A DNA stretch of 45,330 nucleotides from JALZOC01 sp035758845 (GTDB taxonomy: Bacteria; Acidobacteriota; Vicinamibacteria; Vicinamibacterales; 2-12-FULL-66-21): the NCBI GenBank assembly GCA_035758845.1, contig DASTVZ010000080.1:1-45330 (forward strand). The letters are read 5' to 3'. Numbering within the stretch: the stretch's first letter is position 1; every line of letters starts with the position of its first letter. A model generated the notes under the pieces. It worked only from the letters and a program-made list of their open reading frames with translations. It was not told the DNA's origin and made no database searches. Positions 1 through 10,082 of the stretch are shown one piece after another. The translations under genes and the position numbers were made by a program.

Positions 1-395
1 CCTTGGGGACCGGCAGGTCCGACGGATCCCTCACCGGAGGTTCCGACGTGGAAAATGAATCCGCCGCGGTCCTTGTCTCCATTGCCCCGGCTCACGGTCA
101 GCAGATGCGAGCCGTCGGGGATAGCCGCGGGGAGAAACACAACGAGTTGCGTGTCGGTCGCGCTGATCACCGTCATCAAGTAGGTTTCACACCAAACCTG
201 CGGCGGCTGTAAACCGAACGCCAGACCCTCAATGGTGAGCGTCTGGTTGACCCGATCTACAGCAGTGCTCAGGATGACGAGCTGGGGCGACGTCGTCGGG
301 ACCGCTTCGGCGCTCTTTTTCTGCGCGTAGGCGAGTTCCGTCCCCAGTATCACAAGCAGGAACGACAGCATCAGTATGCGTCTGGATAAGCGCAT
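1..395 (-). CDS. Collagen-like secreted protein, N-terminal part (cut by window edge)
   Basis: Reading leftwards from an ATG at 395, preceded by GGAGGC about 6 nt upstream, the frame stays open to the window edge (131 codons). Residues 1-25 look like a Sec signal peptide (RRILMLSFLLVILG, then AYAQ). Next comes an IPT/TIG-like beta-sandwich stretch (QLVILSTAVDRVNQTLTI, later TQLVVFLPAAIPDGSHLLTV), typical of bacterial cell-surface proteins. The visible end reads GSVGPAGPQG, which starts a Gly-X-Y collagen-like repeat that continues outside the window. IPT/TIG plus collagen-like repeats occur in exported proteins of Acidobacteriota and related groups; the role is unknown. A surface or extracellular location is inferred. 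The C-terminal domain cannot be seen. Confidence 0.8.
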   Translation of the reverse strand, partial: MRLSRRILMLSFLLVILGTELAYAQKKSAEAVPTTSPQLVILSTAVDRVNQTLTIEGLAFGLQPPQVWCETYLMTVISATDTQLVVFLPAAIPDGSHLLTVSRGNGDKDRGGFIFHVGTSGEGSVGPAGPQ

Positions 396-674
396 AAAGC
401 CTCCGAACAGCTTCACGGTTGAGCAAGGCGGAGGCCACCACGTCTGTATGATTCAAGCCGTTCAGAATGAGTTACTTACGGCAAATTTCCAACTTGTAAA
501 CGGGCCGCGGATGTTCATTTTTGTGCCTGGGGCGACGGTTTTGATGGTGTATTGAAGTACTTTAGATGACAGTATAGTCACATGCGCTGTCGTCTTGACT
601 TGCTGCAACCGCCACAGTAGTTTGGCCTGTTCACCCGCGCTCAGATCCCGCGCCCCAGACGGACAAGGAGTCAC
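396..674. promoter_or_regulatory. Divergent intergenic region upstream of gdhA
   Basis: This 279-base AT-richer spacer separates the collagen-like gene (leftwards) from gdhA (rightwards). I see no convincing gene; small frames here have no ribosome site and no family-like sequence. Candidate gdhA promoter elements are TTGACT at 595-600 with TAGTTT at 618-623 (17-nt spacer), or TATAGT at 573-578 behind TTGAAG at 552-557 (15-nt spacer). Both are weak. gdhA has a clear AAGGAG ribosome site just before 675. Confidence 0.35.
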
Positions 675-1925
<1,251 letters not shown>

Positions 1926-1930
1926 CGGTC

Positions 1931-1949
1931 GATTGCAGATTGCGCAATC
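1931..1949. repeat. Minimal GATTGC-word palindrome between convergent genes
   Basis: Right after the gdhA stop, GATTGC occurs twice 7 bp apart (1931 and 1938). The second copy forms a perfect 12-bp palindrome GATTGCGCAATC (1938-1949). The stop of the convergent VWFA-related gene follows at 1952. This is the smallest member of the word-array class and uses the same word as the large arrays at 13.9 and 22.4 kb. It has no U-tract, so termination activity is inferred from position only. Confidence 0.5.
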
Positions 1950-1951
1950 GA

Positions 1952-4054
1952 TCAGCGCCCTATTCTGAACGCGACGAGTTCCTGGGCCGTACTGCCCCCT
2001 TCGCTGCGTGCGTTCAACTCGATCAGGTACTCGCCCGCCGCGAACGCAGACAAGCCGAGCTCGATCTCCGCCGGACGGCCGGGCGCTTGCTGCACCTGCA
2101 GATCCGCCATTGATTGGCCGGCACGATTGAGCAGCCGCGCGGAGACGGGCGGCGTCACGCCACCGGGCGCGTACGCGTCGACGCGAATGTAAAGGCGATC
2201 GGTTCGGCTGAACTGTCGCTCCGTTGTCGGGACCGCGTTGGGGTTTGCCTTGATCACCTGGAGTTCGGGGATCGTTCGTACACGATAGACGCGCGGCGTG
2301 CTGAACGACATCGACACGTTGGTGAAGTCAGGCACTGTGATCTGGCGTCCGAGCGTGTCGAGCACCTGACCCCGCGGACCTTCGACCACCATCTTCATAT
2401 CGAGCTGCCCCGGTCTGACATCGAACGAGACGGAACCTCCCTTGGCCGGCGTCGTTCCTGATTCCTCCGGGACCCGGCCGCGAAAGACAGGACGGCCGTC
2501 AGGGGCAACCGCCGTCAATGCAATTCGCGCGGGCGGATCTTCGACCGGCCGGCCCGGAATTGCCGGAGCCGCCTCCCACGAGAACGTCACGTGCGTCATG
2601 CCGTTCTCACCGCGCGTCGTCCCAATCCAGAAATGTGCGGACTTATCGCGTGACGGCGCCGCGAGATCGTTGAGCGCGGAGGTCACCGCAGTCGGCGCCT
2701 CGGGTTTCGTGGTCGCGGCGTTGATTCGGGCGACGTCATCGTTCGTGTAGGCCCAGTAGCCTTTGCGCGCGCGGATGTCGACACCCCTGCGCTTCACGTT
2801 CACTTTGATCTGGTGGAACTTGCCGTCGGTCGGCGCCTGGGAGGAGCTGTAGCCGAGCAGATAGTAGCTGCTCGAGTCGCGGATGATTTGTTTCATCCCG
2901 ACCGCAAGATCGTTGCGGTTGACGATGGCGCGTCCGTCGGTGTTCGCGGCGAGCACGTGCAGCGTGTCCTGAGTCTGACGAAGGGCGGTCGCATCCTGCG
3001 TAATTGTGACGCCCTTCTCGACTCCGTATTCGAACACGGCAAGGCCTCTCGGATCGACCGGATAGATCGAGGTATTCATACGCGCCGCCGCATTGAACAC
3101 CTGCTGCATGTCGTAAATCATGTCCTGGTCCGAGATCATCTGGTCCCGCGCCGTCGGCTGACCCGCGCACCCACTGTTGCCCCGGCAGGGATTGGCAAAT
3201 CCCGGCATCGAGGCGATTGGGTCCTGCATTTGCGCCGGCAGAATCCCGGTGAACCCTTCGCTGACGAAGATGATCGACTTGCGCCCTTCGCGCAGCGCGC
3301 CCATTTTCATCGCCGCACCTTTGAGTGCGTCCATCGTGACCTGGTTGCGCACGCGCTCGACCACCTGGGCCGGATAGTTCGCGTACTTCTCTTCGAACAT
3401 GTTGCGCGGTGTGTAGTTGAACTTGCGGCCCTCGAATCGTTCGATCGCGGAGATCGCGGCGTCGCGATTACGGCTGAACCTGAGATCGGTGATCGGCGTC
3501 AGCGGATACATGATCGCCAGCATGTCGGCCGGCGCGAGCTGGTTCTCGATGAACTCGATGAGCGGCTTCTTGACCGAGAGGTCGGCGCCGCGCTGCACGT
3601 GATAGTCGTCGAGCAAAATGACGAAGAGGCGGACATCCGGTCGCGCCGCTTCGCGTTCCTCGTCGTTGTCGTCGCGGATCTGCCGCGGCGGTCCGCTTTC
3701 CGCCATCGCGATCGCATCGAGCTTCACGATCGAAAAGGTGTCCACCGTCTGCGGCTTTCCGTCCTCGGTCACCGCGAAATCATTCTGCGTGAGATCGAGT
3801 ACCGGGTTGCCGTCCTTGTCCGTGACGATGACGTCGACGCTGACGTAGTTGATGCCGCGCCGGATGGTCGGCGGCTGTTGTTGCTGTTGCTGATCAGCCG
3901 GCTGCTGCTGAGACGGCGGGGCAGGCGATTGGTTGGGTGGCGGTCCGGCGGACTGCTGCCCGGCCGCCCCCGGATCAACGCCATGGACCACGGTGACCGC
4001 AGTGGCGAGTGTCAGGCCGATAAACGCCGACATTGCGCGCGACGAGATACTCAT
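1952..4054 (-). CDS. VWFA-related secreted protein (acidobacterial type)
   Basis: This 700-residue protein starts with a likely signal peptide (MSAFIGLTLATAVTVV, then HGVDPGAAGQQ) and a Gln/Pro-rich low-complexity linker (QQQPADQQQQQQPP). A beta-rich segment follows (VDVIVTDKDGNPVLDL, FAVTEDGKPQTV), then a von Willebrand A-like domain beginning RLFVILLDDYHV near residue 147. In place of the classical DxSxS MIDAS motif it has DDYH, which I recall as normal for the acidobacterial VWFA-related family. The region after about residue 445 looks like beta-sandwich modules. It is predicted to be exported, with protein binding or adhesion as the likely role; no enzymatic function is visible. It is divergent from an acyl-CoA dehydrogenase gene, and a palindrome lies in the shared promoter region. 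Confidence 0.85.
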   Translation of the reverse strand: MSISSRAMSAFIGLTLATAVTVVHGVDPGAAGQQSAGPPPNQSPAPPSQQQPADQQQQQQPPTIRRGINYVSVDVIVTDKDGNPVLDLTQNDFAVTEDGKPQTVDTFSIVKLDAIAMAESGPPRQIRDDNDEEREAARPDVRLFVILLDDYHVQRGADLSVKKPLIEFIENQLAPADMLAIMYPLTPITDLRFSRNRDAAISAIERFEGRKFNYTPRNMFEEKYANYPAQVVERVRNQVTMDALKGAAMKMGALREGRKSIIFVSEGFTGILPAQMQDPIASMPGFANPCRGNSGCAGQPTARDQMISDQDMIYDMQQVFNAAARMNTSIYPVDPRGLAVFEYGVEKGVTITQDATALRQTQDTLHVLAANTDGRAIVNRNDLAVGMKQIIRDSSSYYLLGYSSSQAPTDGKFHQIKVNVKRRGVDIRARKGYWAYTNDDVARINAATTKPEAPTAVTSALNDLAAPSRDKSAHFWIGTTRGENGMTHVTFSWEAAPAIPGRPVEDPPARIALTAVAPDGRPVFRGRVPEESGTTPAKGGSVSFDVRPGQLDMKMVVEGPRGQVLDTLGRQITVPDFTNVSMSFSTPRVYRVRTIPELQVIKANPNAVPTTERQFSRTDRLYIRVDAYAPGGVTPPVSARLLNRAGQSMADLQVQQAPGRPAEIELGLSAFAAGEYLIELNARSEGGSTAQELVAFRIGR

Positions 4055-4110
4055 AGGACTTTAGACTCCGGCCTCAGGCAGGCAGCTTCGAGACGCGCGG
4101 GGCTCGTGGC

Positions 4111-4126
4111 CCAATGATAACATTGG
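4111..4126. promoter_or_regulatory. Candidate operator palindrome CCAATG-ATAA-CATTGG
   Basis: A perfect inverted repeat with 6-bp arms around ATAA lies in the divergent region between the VWFA-related gene (starts at 4054) and the acyl-CoA dehydrogenase (starts at about 4164). On the minus strand its centre reads TTATCAT, close to a -10 element for the VWFA-related gene. That layout would suit a repressor site. No consensus I know matches exactly. Confidence 0.3.
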
Positions 4127-4163
4127 CGTCCCGGCCCGCCGCGATCGCCACGCAGGAGTGCTT

Positions 4164-5330
4164 GTGACCGAAGATACCGCCGAACGAGTCCATCCGCTTA
4201 CCGTCCTGACCGAGGACGAAGTCATCCTTCGAGAGAGTGTCCGCGAGTTTGCTGAAGCACAGGTTCGCCCGCTCGTGCGGGAAATGGATGACCACGCGAA
4301 GATTCCTCGCGACCTCATCGATCGGCTGTTCGAGCTCGGTGTGATGGGGATCGAGATTCCGGAGAGCCACGGCGGCTCGGGCGGCACCTTCTTTCATGCC
4401 GTTCTGGCGGTTGAAGAGCTCTCGCGGGTCGACCCTTCGATCGGTGTCCTCGTCGATGTGCAGAATACCCTGGTGATCAATGCACTGCTGCGCTGGGGCA
4501 GCGACGACATCAAGCGTCGCTTTTTGCCCCGGCTGGCATCGAGCACGGTCGGCGCTTACGCGTTGTCGGAGGCAGGATCCGGCAGCGACGCCTTCGCGCT
4601 GACGACGAGTGCCCGACGAGATGGAGAGGGCTTCATCCTGAACGGACGCAAGCTCTGGATTACCAACGGCAACGAAGCCGATCTCTTCATTGTCTTTGCG
4701 ACCGTCGATGCCTCAGCCGGGTATCGTGGCATCACCGCGTTTCTGGTCGAGCGAGGTTTCGACGGATTCACCGTGGGAAAGAAGGAAGACAAGCTGGGCA
4801 TTCGCGCCAGTAGCACGTGTGAACTCATTCTCGAGGATTGCTACGTGCACCGGACGAATATCCTTGGCGAACCGGGCAAGGGGTACAAGACCGCGATCGA
4901 AACACTCAACGAGGGGCGCATCGGAATTGGCGCGCAGATGATCGGCTTGGCAAAGGGCGCACTGCAGCATGCGATCGGCTACACGAAGGAGCGCAAGCAA
5001 TTCGGCAAGTCGATTGCGGAGTTCCAGGCGGTGCAGCACCAACTCGCGCGCGCAGCGGTCGACGTCGAAGCGGCAACCCTCGCGGTCTACAACGCAGCCA
5101 GGCTTCGCGAAGCGGGCCGGCCCTTCCTGACCGAGGCCGCCATTTGCAAGATTCTGTCGTCTGAAGTCGCCGAGCGTGTCACATCACTGGCGGTGAATCT
5201 CTTCGGCGGCAACGGCTTCGTCAAAGAGTATCCCGTCGAGAAACTGTACCGCGACGCGAAAATCGGCCAGATCTACGAAGGCACGTCGAATCTGCAGTTG
5301 CAGACGATCGCCAAGCAGATTCTTGGATAG
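4164..5330 (+). CDS. Acyl-CoA dehydrogenase (short/branched-chain type)
   Basis: This flavoprotein of about 388 residues introduces a 2,3-double bond into acyl-CoA, passing electrons to ETF. I prefer GTG at 4164 because AGGAG lies 5 nt before it; an upstream GTG at 4158 overlaps that ribosome site. Family signatures are YALSEAGSGSDAF (FAD/substrate loop), WITNGNEADLFIVFA, the KERKQFGKSI segment and the C-terminal IYEGTSNLQLQ, whose Glu is the usual catalytic base of SCAD-type enzymes. The next gene starts 12 nt downstream and may be co-transcribed, though a functional link is not obvious. Substrate chain length cannot be told; branched-chain amino acid or fatty acid degradation are both possible. 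Confidence 0.92.
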   Translation: MTEDTAERVHPLTVLTEDEVILRESVREFAEAQVRPLVREMDDHAKIPRDLIDRLFELGVMGIEIPESHGGSGGTFFHAVLAVEELSRVDPSIGVLVDVQNTLVINALLRWGSDDIKRRFLPRLASSTVGAYALSEAGSGSDAFALTTSARRDGEGFILNGRKLWITNGNEADLFIVFATVDASAGYRGITAFLVERGFDGFTVGKKEDKLGIRASSTCELILEDCYVHRTNILGEPGKGYKTAIETLNEGRIGIGAQMIGLAKGALQHAIGYTKERKQFGKSIAEFQAVQHQLARAAVDVEAATLAVYNAARLREAGRPFLTEAAICKILSSEVAERVTSLAVNLFGGNGFVKEYPVEKLYRDAKIGQIYEGTSNLQLQTIAKQILG

Positions 5331-5342
5331 GCGCTCCGCAGG

Positions 5343-6998
5343 ATGTCGGACGGGCGCCAACCCGCATTCGCGCTGTTCCTGCTGCTCGCCGCTTCAGTTT
5401 CCACGTTCCTGCTTCACCGCCAGACACTCTCGTTCGGATTCGATTACGACGACTATCACTTCGCCCGCCCGTACTCGCGCGCCGAGGTGATCGCGGCGTT
5501 TCACGGTCCGTGGGACACCGCCGCCATCGAGCGGCCCTACTACCGACCGCTCACGGTCGCGTTTTACGCCGCGCGCTTCGAGGTGCTGGGGATCAATGCG
5601 ACGGCACACCATGCGCTTTCGCTGGGTCTTTTCTCAATCGCAGCGACGCTCGCCGGCTGGTTCGCGCTCCGCTTGACCGCATCTCTCCTGATTGGTTTTC
5701 TCACAACGGGGTTGTACGTCGTGCACCCGGCGATGCCGTACTCGCTCGTTGCCTGGGTCACCAACCAGATGCACCTGCTCGAATCGATCGTTGTACTGAG
5801 CGCGTTGATTTGGTGGGACGTGGTGCGCGCCCGCACCGTGGTGTGGTGGCTGCCCCTTCTCGGGCTCGCGGTCGTGGCGTTTCTCATCAAGGAAGACGGC
5901 GTCATGCTCCTGCCGTCAATCCTTGTGCTTCATGCCGTTCGCCGGCAGATCGATCGCGAGCGCGTGCCGCCAATCCCGCGAGCGTTCGTCGTGTCAGCAG
6001 TGGCCGCGGTGCTCGTCCTGATTGGCGCTCGCGAATGGGCGCTCGCGTCGGCGACTTCGCTAAGGGTTCCAGCAACAAGCGTCGCGTTGACCAACTATTT
6101 GCACGGTTTGAATGGTTTGTTGCGGCTGGTACCGGCCGACCGGCAGTGGCAATTGGCGGCAAGCTGGTTCGCCTCCCTTGCGCCTCTGGCCGCACTGGTC
6201 CTGTGGCGACGGGTGCCGCGTGAAGCGCGCGCGCTAATGGTCGCCGGGATAGCGATCGCTCTCCTTTTCAACCTGCCGTTTGTGTTCATTACGAAGGCGG
6301 AGCAGATGCACCTGGTCGTGCTGGGTGTTGTACTTCTGCTTGCAGGATCGTGCAGCGGTCTTCTGCTCGCAACGCGCGAACGCGCCACGAGAATCGGGAT
6401 CGCGCTCACCTGCGCCGCGGGCCTCGCATGTCTCGGCGCTGTCGCACGCGACATCACACGGGATTTCGAGCCCTACGGGCCTGTCGTGCTCGCGCACGAC
6501 GAAATGGTCCGTGGCTGGGCAGCCGTCCCAACCGATCTCCGCGAGTACCTCGCGCGAAAACGGTCTCCCGGGGCATCCCGGATGCTGTCCCCTGATCCAT
6601 CCATCGCGCTTGATTCCGTCATGTTCGGCATGCACGGACAGGAGCGCTCGGCCGATGGCGTGCCGTACCGGTGGATGTCAGGAACCCAGGTCGAGATCTT
6701 GATTCGCGCCAGCACCCGCAGAGTGATGATCCCGCTCCGGCACGCCGTCGAAGTGTTTCGAGAGCCCGCCCACGTCCGCATTACCACCGACGGACGCATC
6801 GTGGACGAGCTCACGCTTGCGACATCGGATTGGCGCATGTCGACGACAGCGATTGCATCCGATCGCGCGCCGGGCCTGCGTCGCATGCATCGCGTCGTCA
6901 TCACCATCGATCGTGCGTGGCGGCCGATGGAGTTCATTCCCGGATCGCGCGACGATCGGACGCTCGGGTTGCAAATTGGTGAAGTCCAACTTCGCTGA
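5343..6998 (+). CDS. Polytopic membrane protein, GT-C glycosyltransferase-like
   Basis: This 551-residue protein starts with a hydrophobic helix followed by an acidic loop FGFDYDDYHFARPYS near residues 35-49. It then has roughly ten membrane segments and a soluble C-terminal domain of about 150 residues (RRVMIPLRHAVEVFR, VRITTDGRIVDELTL). An acidic first outer loop and many helices are the layout of GT-C transferases that use lipid-linked sugars (PMT/ArnT-like), but I cannot name a specific family. It follows the acyl-CoA dehydrogenase by 12 nt. The final codons run into the GGCTCCT heptad array. A role in glycosylation of envelope material is inferred only from topology. Confidence 0.7.
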   Translation: MSDGRQPAFALFLLLAASVSTFLLHRQTLSFGFDYDDYHFARPYSRAEVIAAFHGPWDTAAIERPYYRPLTVAFYAARFEVLGINATAHHALSLGLFSIAATLAGWFALRLTASLLIGFLTTGLYVVHPAMPYSLVAWVTNQMHLLESIVVLSALIWWDVVRARTVVWWLPLLGLAVVAFLIKEDGVMLLPSILVLHAVRRQIDRERVPPIPRAFVVSAVAAVLVLIGAREWALASATSLRVPATSVALTNYLHGLNGLLRLVPADRQWQLAASWFASLAPLAALVLWRRVPREARALMVAGIAIALLFNLPFVFITKAEQMHLVVLGVVLLLAGSCSGLLLATRERATRIGIALTCAAGLACLGAVARDITRDFEPYGPVVLAHDEMVRGWAAVPTDLREYLARKRSPGASRMLSPDPSIALDSVMFGMHGQERSADGVPYRWMSGTQVEILIRASTRRVMIPLRHAVEVFREPAHVRITTDGRIVDELTLATSDWRMSTTAIASDRAPGLRRMHRVVITIDRAWRPMEFIPGSRDDRTLGLQIGEVQLR

Positions 6999-6999
6999 C

Positions 7000-7090
7000 G
7001 GCTCTTGGCTGGCGGCTCCTGGCTCCTGGAGATGCTCGGCGGGCACTTCAGCCAAGAAGCCAGCAGCCAGCAGCCAGCAGCCAGCAGCCG
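7000..7090. repeat. Heptad array, words GGCTCCT then AGCCAGC (convergent junction)
   Basis: Left arm: four 7-bp units at 7000-7027 (GGCTCTT, GGCTGGC, GGCTCCT, GGCTCCT). Right arm: AGCCAAG at 7050, then four perfect AGCCAGC units at 7058-7085 and a partial unit to 7090. The right word is close to the reverse complement of the left (GCTGGCT), so the transcript can fold into a long imperfect hairpin. It fills the gap between the GT-C-like gene and the convergent acyl-CoA dehydrogenase. Terminator function is inferred. Confidence 0.8.
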
Positions 7091-7104
7091 ATAGAGTCAC
7101 CACC

Positions 7105-8244
7105 TCAAGACAAAATCGCCTCCGCAATTACCATCCGCTGGACCTCTGACGTGCCCTGATAAATCTCCGTCGCGCGCACGTCGCGGAACAGGCGTTCGAC
7201 GACCGAACCGCGTCGATATCCGGTCGAGGCGAGAATCTGCATCGCCCTGTCGGCGGCTCGATGCGCGGCCTCTGACGCAAAGAGTTTCGCCATCGATGCG
7301 TCCAGCGTCGGACGACTGCCACGCTGGCGTGAATCGGCAGCCTTGAGTGTCAACATGCGCGCCGCGTCGAGCTCGGTGGCCATGTCGGCAAGCATCCACT
7401 GGATCGCCTGGTAGTTTCCGATGGGTTGGCCGAAGGCTTCGCGCGACTTCGCATGGCTCAACGCTTCCTGCAGTGCCGCCGCGCCAACGCCTAACGCCTG
7501 CGCGGCAATCGCGACGCGGCCGCCATCGAGCGCCCACATCGCCACACGAAACCCGTCGCCGGGATTTCCGAGCAGCGAATCAGATCCGACGCGCACATCT
7601 GTGAACGCGAGATCCAGGCAGCCCAATCCGCGCACGCCGAGCGAATCGGCCGCGCCAATTCGGGTAATTCCAGGCGTGTCCATCGGCACGAGGAACGCAC
7701 TGACACCTCGGCCGCGGATGCCTGGCTGCGTCGAGGCAAATACGACGAGAAGATCTGCGACCTCAGCGTTCGCTACCCACACCTTTCGGCCGTTAATTAC
7801 ATAGCCTCGATCGTCGAGTCGCGCGGTCGACTGCTGATTGGCTGCATCGGATCCAGCATGCTCTTCTGATAATGCGAAGGCGCCGATCGCCTGACCGCTG
7901 GCGAGCCGCCGCAGCCACCCATTTTTCTGCCCTTCGGTTCCAAAATGCGCGATCGGCTCTGCCACGAGGGAGTTGTTGACGGCCGCAATCACCGCAAGCA
8001 CCGCACTGACCGAAGAGATCGCCTCGATGCCGAGGGCATAACTGATATAGTCGAGTCCGGCGCCTCCCCATTCAGCCGGGATCGTCACTCCGAGGAGTCC
8101 GAGCGCGGCTATTTTTGTCACCATTTCACTGGGGAACGTCCCTCGTTCATCGATTGCCGCCGCCTCCGGCGCGATCGTTTCGCGCGCGAATTGAACGATT
8201 CGCTGTTGAAAAGCGCTCTGCTTGTCGGTCAGTTCGAGATCCAT
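7105..8244 (-). CDS. Acyl-CoA dehydrogenase, second copy, Gln at the usual catalytic Glu
   Basis: A 379-residue protein if it starts at ATG 8244 (MDLELTDKQSAFQQ), the usual family beginning. An in-frame ATG at 8271 would add nine unlikely residues. It shows FALSEEHAGSDAANQ, YVINGRKVWVANAEV and SREAFGQPIGNYQ, all acyl-CoA dehydrogenase hallmarks. The C-terminal motif reads IYQGTSEVQR, with Gln where SCAD-type enzymes carry the catalytic Glu, and the alternative position used by isovaleryl-CoA dehydrogenase (helix G) reads ALDGGR without an acid. Either the base lies elsewhere or the substrate differs. The gene is divergent from the four-module secreted protein and convergent with the GT-C-like gene. 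Confidence 0.9.
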   Translation of the reverse strand: MDLELTDKQSAFQQRIVQFARETIAPEAAAIDERGTFPSEMVTKIAALGLLGVTIPAEWGGAGLDYISYALGIEAISSVSAVLAVIAAVNNSLVAEPIAHFGTEGQKNGWLRRLASGQAIGAFALSEEHAGSDAANQQSTARLDDRGYVINGRKVWVANAEVADLLVVFASTQPGIRGRGVSAFLVPMDTPGITRIGAADSLGVRGLGCLDLAFTDVRVGSDSLLGNPGDGFRVAMWALDGGRVAIAAQALGVGAAALQEALSHAKSREAFGQPIGNYQAIQWMLADMATELDAARMLTLKAADSRQRGSRPTLDASMAKLFASEAAHRAADRAMQILASTGYRRGSVVERLFRDVRATEIYQGTSEVQRMVIAEAILS

Positions 8245-8310
8245 AGAGTCGGGGTGATTGTAGCGAACCATTTGGTCCCTGCACCCGTCCTAATCCGTAT
8301 TGCGGGACGA

Positions 8311-10068
8311 ATGCCATTCAGCCCAAAGACTGCCATCCTGATCGCACTCTCCGTCCTTGCCCTCCCCTGGTCAGCTGCCGCTCAGAGTGCGCCTCTCGTC
8401 GACCTGGACGATTTCGGCCCTCGCCAGGTCAAGTCGCAATCGTTTGCGCTGCCATCTCCACAAGATGTGCAGCTCGAGGCGACTGGTGCGGAATCGACCG
8501 GTAAAACCGGCTGGGCCGCCGCGATGGGAGAAAAGAACGGCAAACCGGTCCCTCCATGGTCGGGAAACGCCTGGATTCTCGATCTGCAATCACACAAGGT
8601 TGTCTGGAAGCTCAGCGAAGCCACCACAACCCAGGGAGCGCGTGGCCTTCGCGAGTTCAAAGGTATTGTGCGTCTGCCCGCGGGTTCGTTCACGGCGTAC
8701 TACGCTTCATTTCCTGACGGCGAATACTGGAGCGACGACAACGCCAAGCACAAGAGCGATCGCAAGTGGCATTGGTTTGGCGACGATCCGGTAGAGAAAT
8801 TCAAGCTCGTCGTCCGCGGCAAGGGTCAGGTGCTTTCACAGGCCGAGATCGATCGCTTGCGTGCCTCGGGCGCAGCCCCGACCATCGTGTCGCTGCCTGG
8901 CCGGTTTCACGAGCAGTTCGAAGAAACTGGATTCGCACTCGCGAAACCAACCGAAGTGCAGATCTCAGTTACCGGAGAGGCACGTGAAGACGGCGAATTC
9001 GACTTCGGCTGGATCACCAACGCCGACACGCGCGCAACGGTCTGGCGATTCGGCTGGCGCGACTCGCAGCCAGCCGGCGGCGCGCCGAAGAACCGCCGCG
9101 CCGCGAAAACCCTTCTCCTTCCTGCGGGCCGCTACGCCGCGTTCTACGCCACTGATGATTCTCACGATCCATCCGAGTGGAACGCACAGCCACCCGACGA
9201 TCCGGAAGCCTGGGGCTTGACCGTCGCCGTGAACGATCGCGAGGCGCGCGCGACGGTCACGACATTCGCCTACGAGCACGTCCCGGAAAACGCGACGATC
9301 GTCGCGCTAACCGGCATCGGGGACGGGGCGATGAAGAAGCAGGGATTCACCCTCACCCGGCCGATGGACGTCAGGATCTACGCGCTCGGGGAAGGGCGCA
9401 ACGGACGAATGTTCGATTACGGCTGGATCACGAGCGCCGGCACCCGCAAGCGCGTGTGGACGATGGAGTATGGCGGAACGGAAGCGGCCGGCGGTGATCG
9501 CAAGAACCGTCTCGTCGATACGACACTCCGCCTCGACGCCGGCAACTACGTCGTCCATTACCTGTCGGATGATTCGCATTCCGCACACGAGTGGAACGCA
9601 ACCGCCCCTCCTGACGGCCGGCGATGGGGAATCACCGTACTTGCCGCGAAGGGACCGGTCGATCGCGCAACGGTGGTGCCGTACGACGAAAAGCGCGATC
9701 CGGCGATTCTCGCCGAGCTCACCGGCATCCGCGACGACGAGCAGGTCCGAAAAGCGTTTTCAGTCGATCGCGAGACTGACGTCCAGATCTACGCTCTCGG
9801 CGAAGGGTCCGGCGGCGACATGGTCGACTTCGGATGGATTGAAGAAGCTCAAAGCGGACGTCGCGTGTGGGAGATGACCTACCGCGTGACGGAGCACGCC
9901 GGCGGCGCGAGGAAGAATCGCCGCTTCGACGGCGTGATTAGACTGCCTGCTGGGAATTACGTACTGCGCTATGAGACGGATGGCTCGCATTCATTCGGTG
10001 ATTGGAATGCGGACCCTCCAGACGACCCGGAGGCATGGGGGATCACGATCTACAGGACATCCCGATAA
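8311..10068 (+). CDS. Secreted protein of four repeated ~138-residue modules
   Basis: This 585-residue protein begins with a signal peptide (KTAILIALSVLALPW, then SAAAQSA). I rejected an upstream extension because it reads through the divergent promoter and the neighbouring gene. Four modules follow. Each has a strand block such as DVRIYALGEGRNG, then FDYGWI, then VWxM, then GGxxKNR, then LPAGNYVxxYxTDDSHSxxEWNAxPPDDPxxWGI. The FDYGW blocks at 9001, 9415 and 9826 are 138 and 137 codons apart. The first module is about 8 residues longer and degenerate (WILDLQSHKVVWKL). I do not recognise the domain; a beta-sandwich is likely. It is probably periplasmic or extracellular, perhaps binding a ligand or surface. 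Confidence 0.85.
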   Translation: MPFSPKTAILIALSVLALPWSAAAQSAPLVDLDDFGPRQVKSQSFALPSPQDVQLEATGAESTGKTGWAAAMGEKNGKPVPPWSGNAWILDLQSHKVVWKLSEATTTQGARGLREFKGIVRLPAGSFTAYYASFPDGEYWSDDNAKHKSDRKWHWFGDDPVEKFKLVVRGKGQVLSQAEIDRLRASGAAPTIVSLPGRFHEQFEETGFALAKPTEVQISVTGEAREDGEFDFGWITNADTRATVWRFGWRDSQPAGGAPKNRRAAKTLLLPAGRYAAFYATDDSHDPSEWNAQPPDDPEAWGLTVAVNDREARATVTTFAYEHVPENATIVALTGIGDGAMKKQGFTLTRPMDVRIYALGEGRNGRMFDYGWITSAGTRKRVWTMEYGGTEAAGGDRKNRLVDTTLRLDAGNYVVHYLSDDSHSAHEWNATAPPDGRRWGITVLAAKGPVDRATVVPYDEKRDPAILAELTGIRDDEQVRKAFSVDRETDVQIYALGEGSGGDMVDFGWIEEAQSGRRVWEMTYRVTEHAGGARKNRRFDGVIRLPAGNYVLRYETDGSHSFGDWNADPPDDPEAWGITIYRTSR

Positions 10069-10082
10069 GAGACTTTGAACGA

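Noticed and set aside
462..674. 70-codon minus-strand frame upstream of gdhA
   Set aside because: No ribosome site, no recognisable domain and it covers the gdhA promoter region.
2958..2985. TCCTGAGTCTGACGAAGGG inside the VWFA-related gene, similar to the dispersed CCCTTCGACTC element
   Set aside because: It encodes RQTQDTL in a region that fits the family well; likely chance resemblance.
2813..4117. A 434-codon plus-strand frame inside the VWFA-related gene
   Set aside because: Arg/His-rich shadow without family features; the minus-strand frame has a signal peptide and VWA domain.
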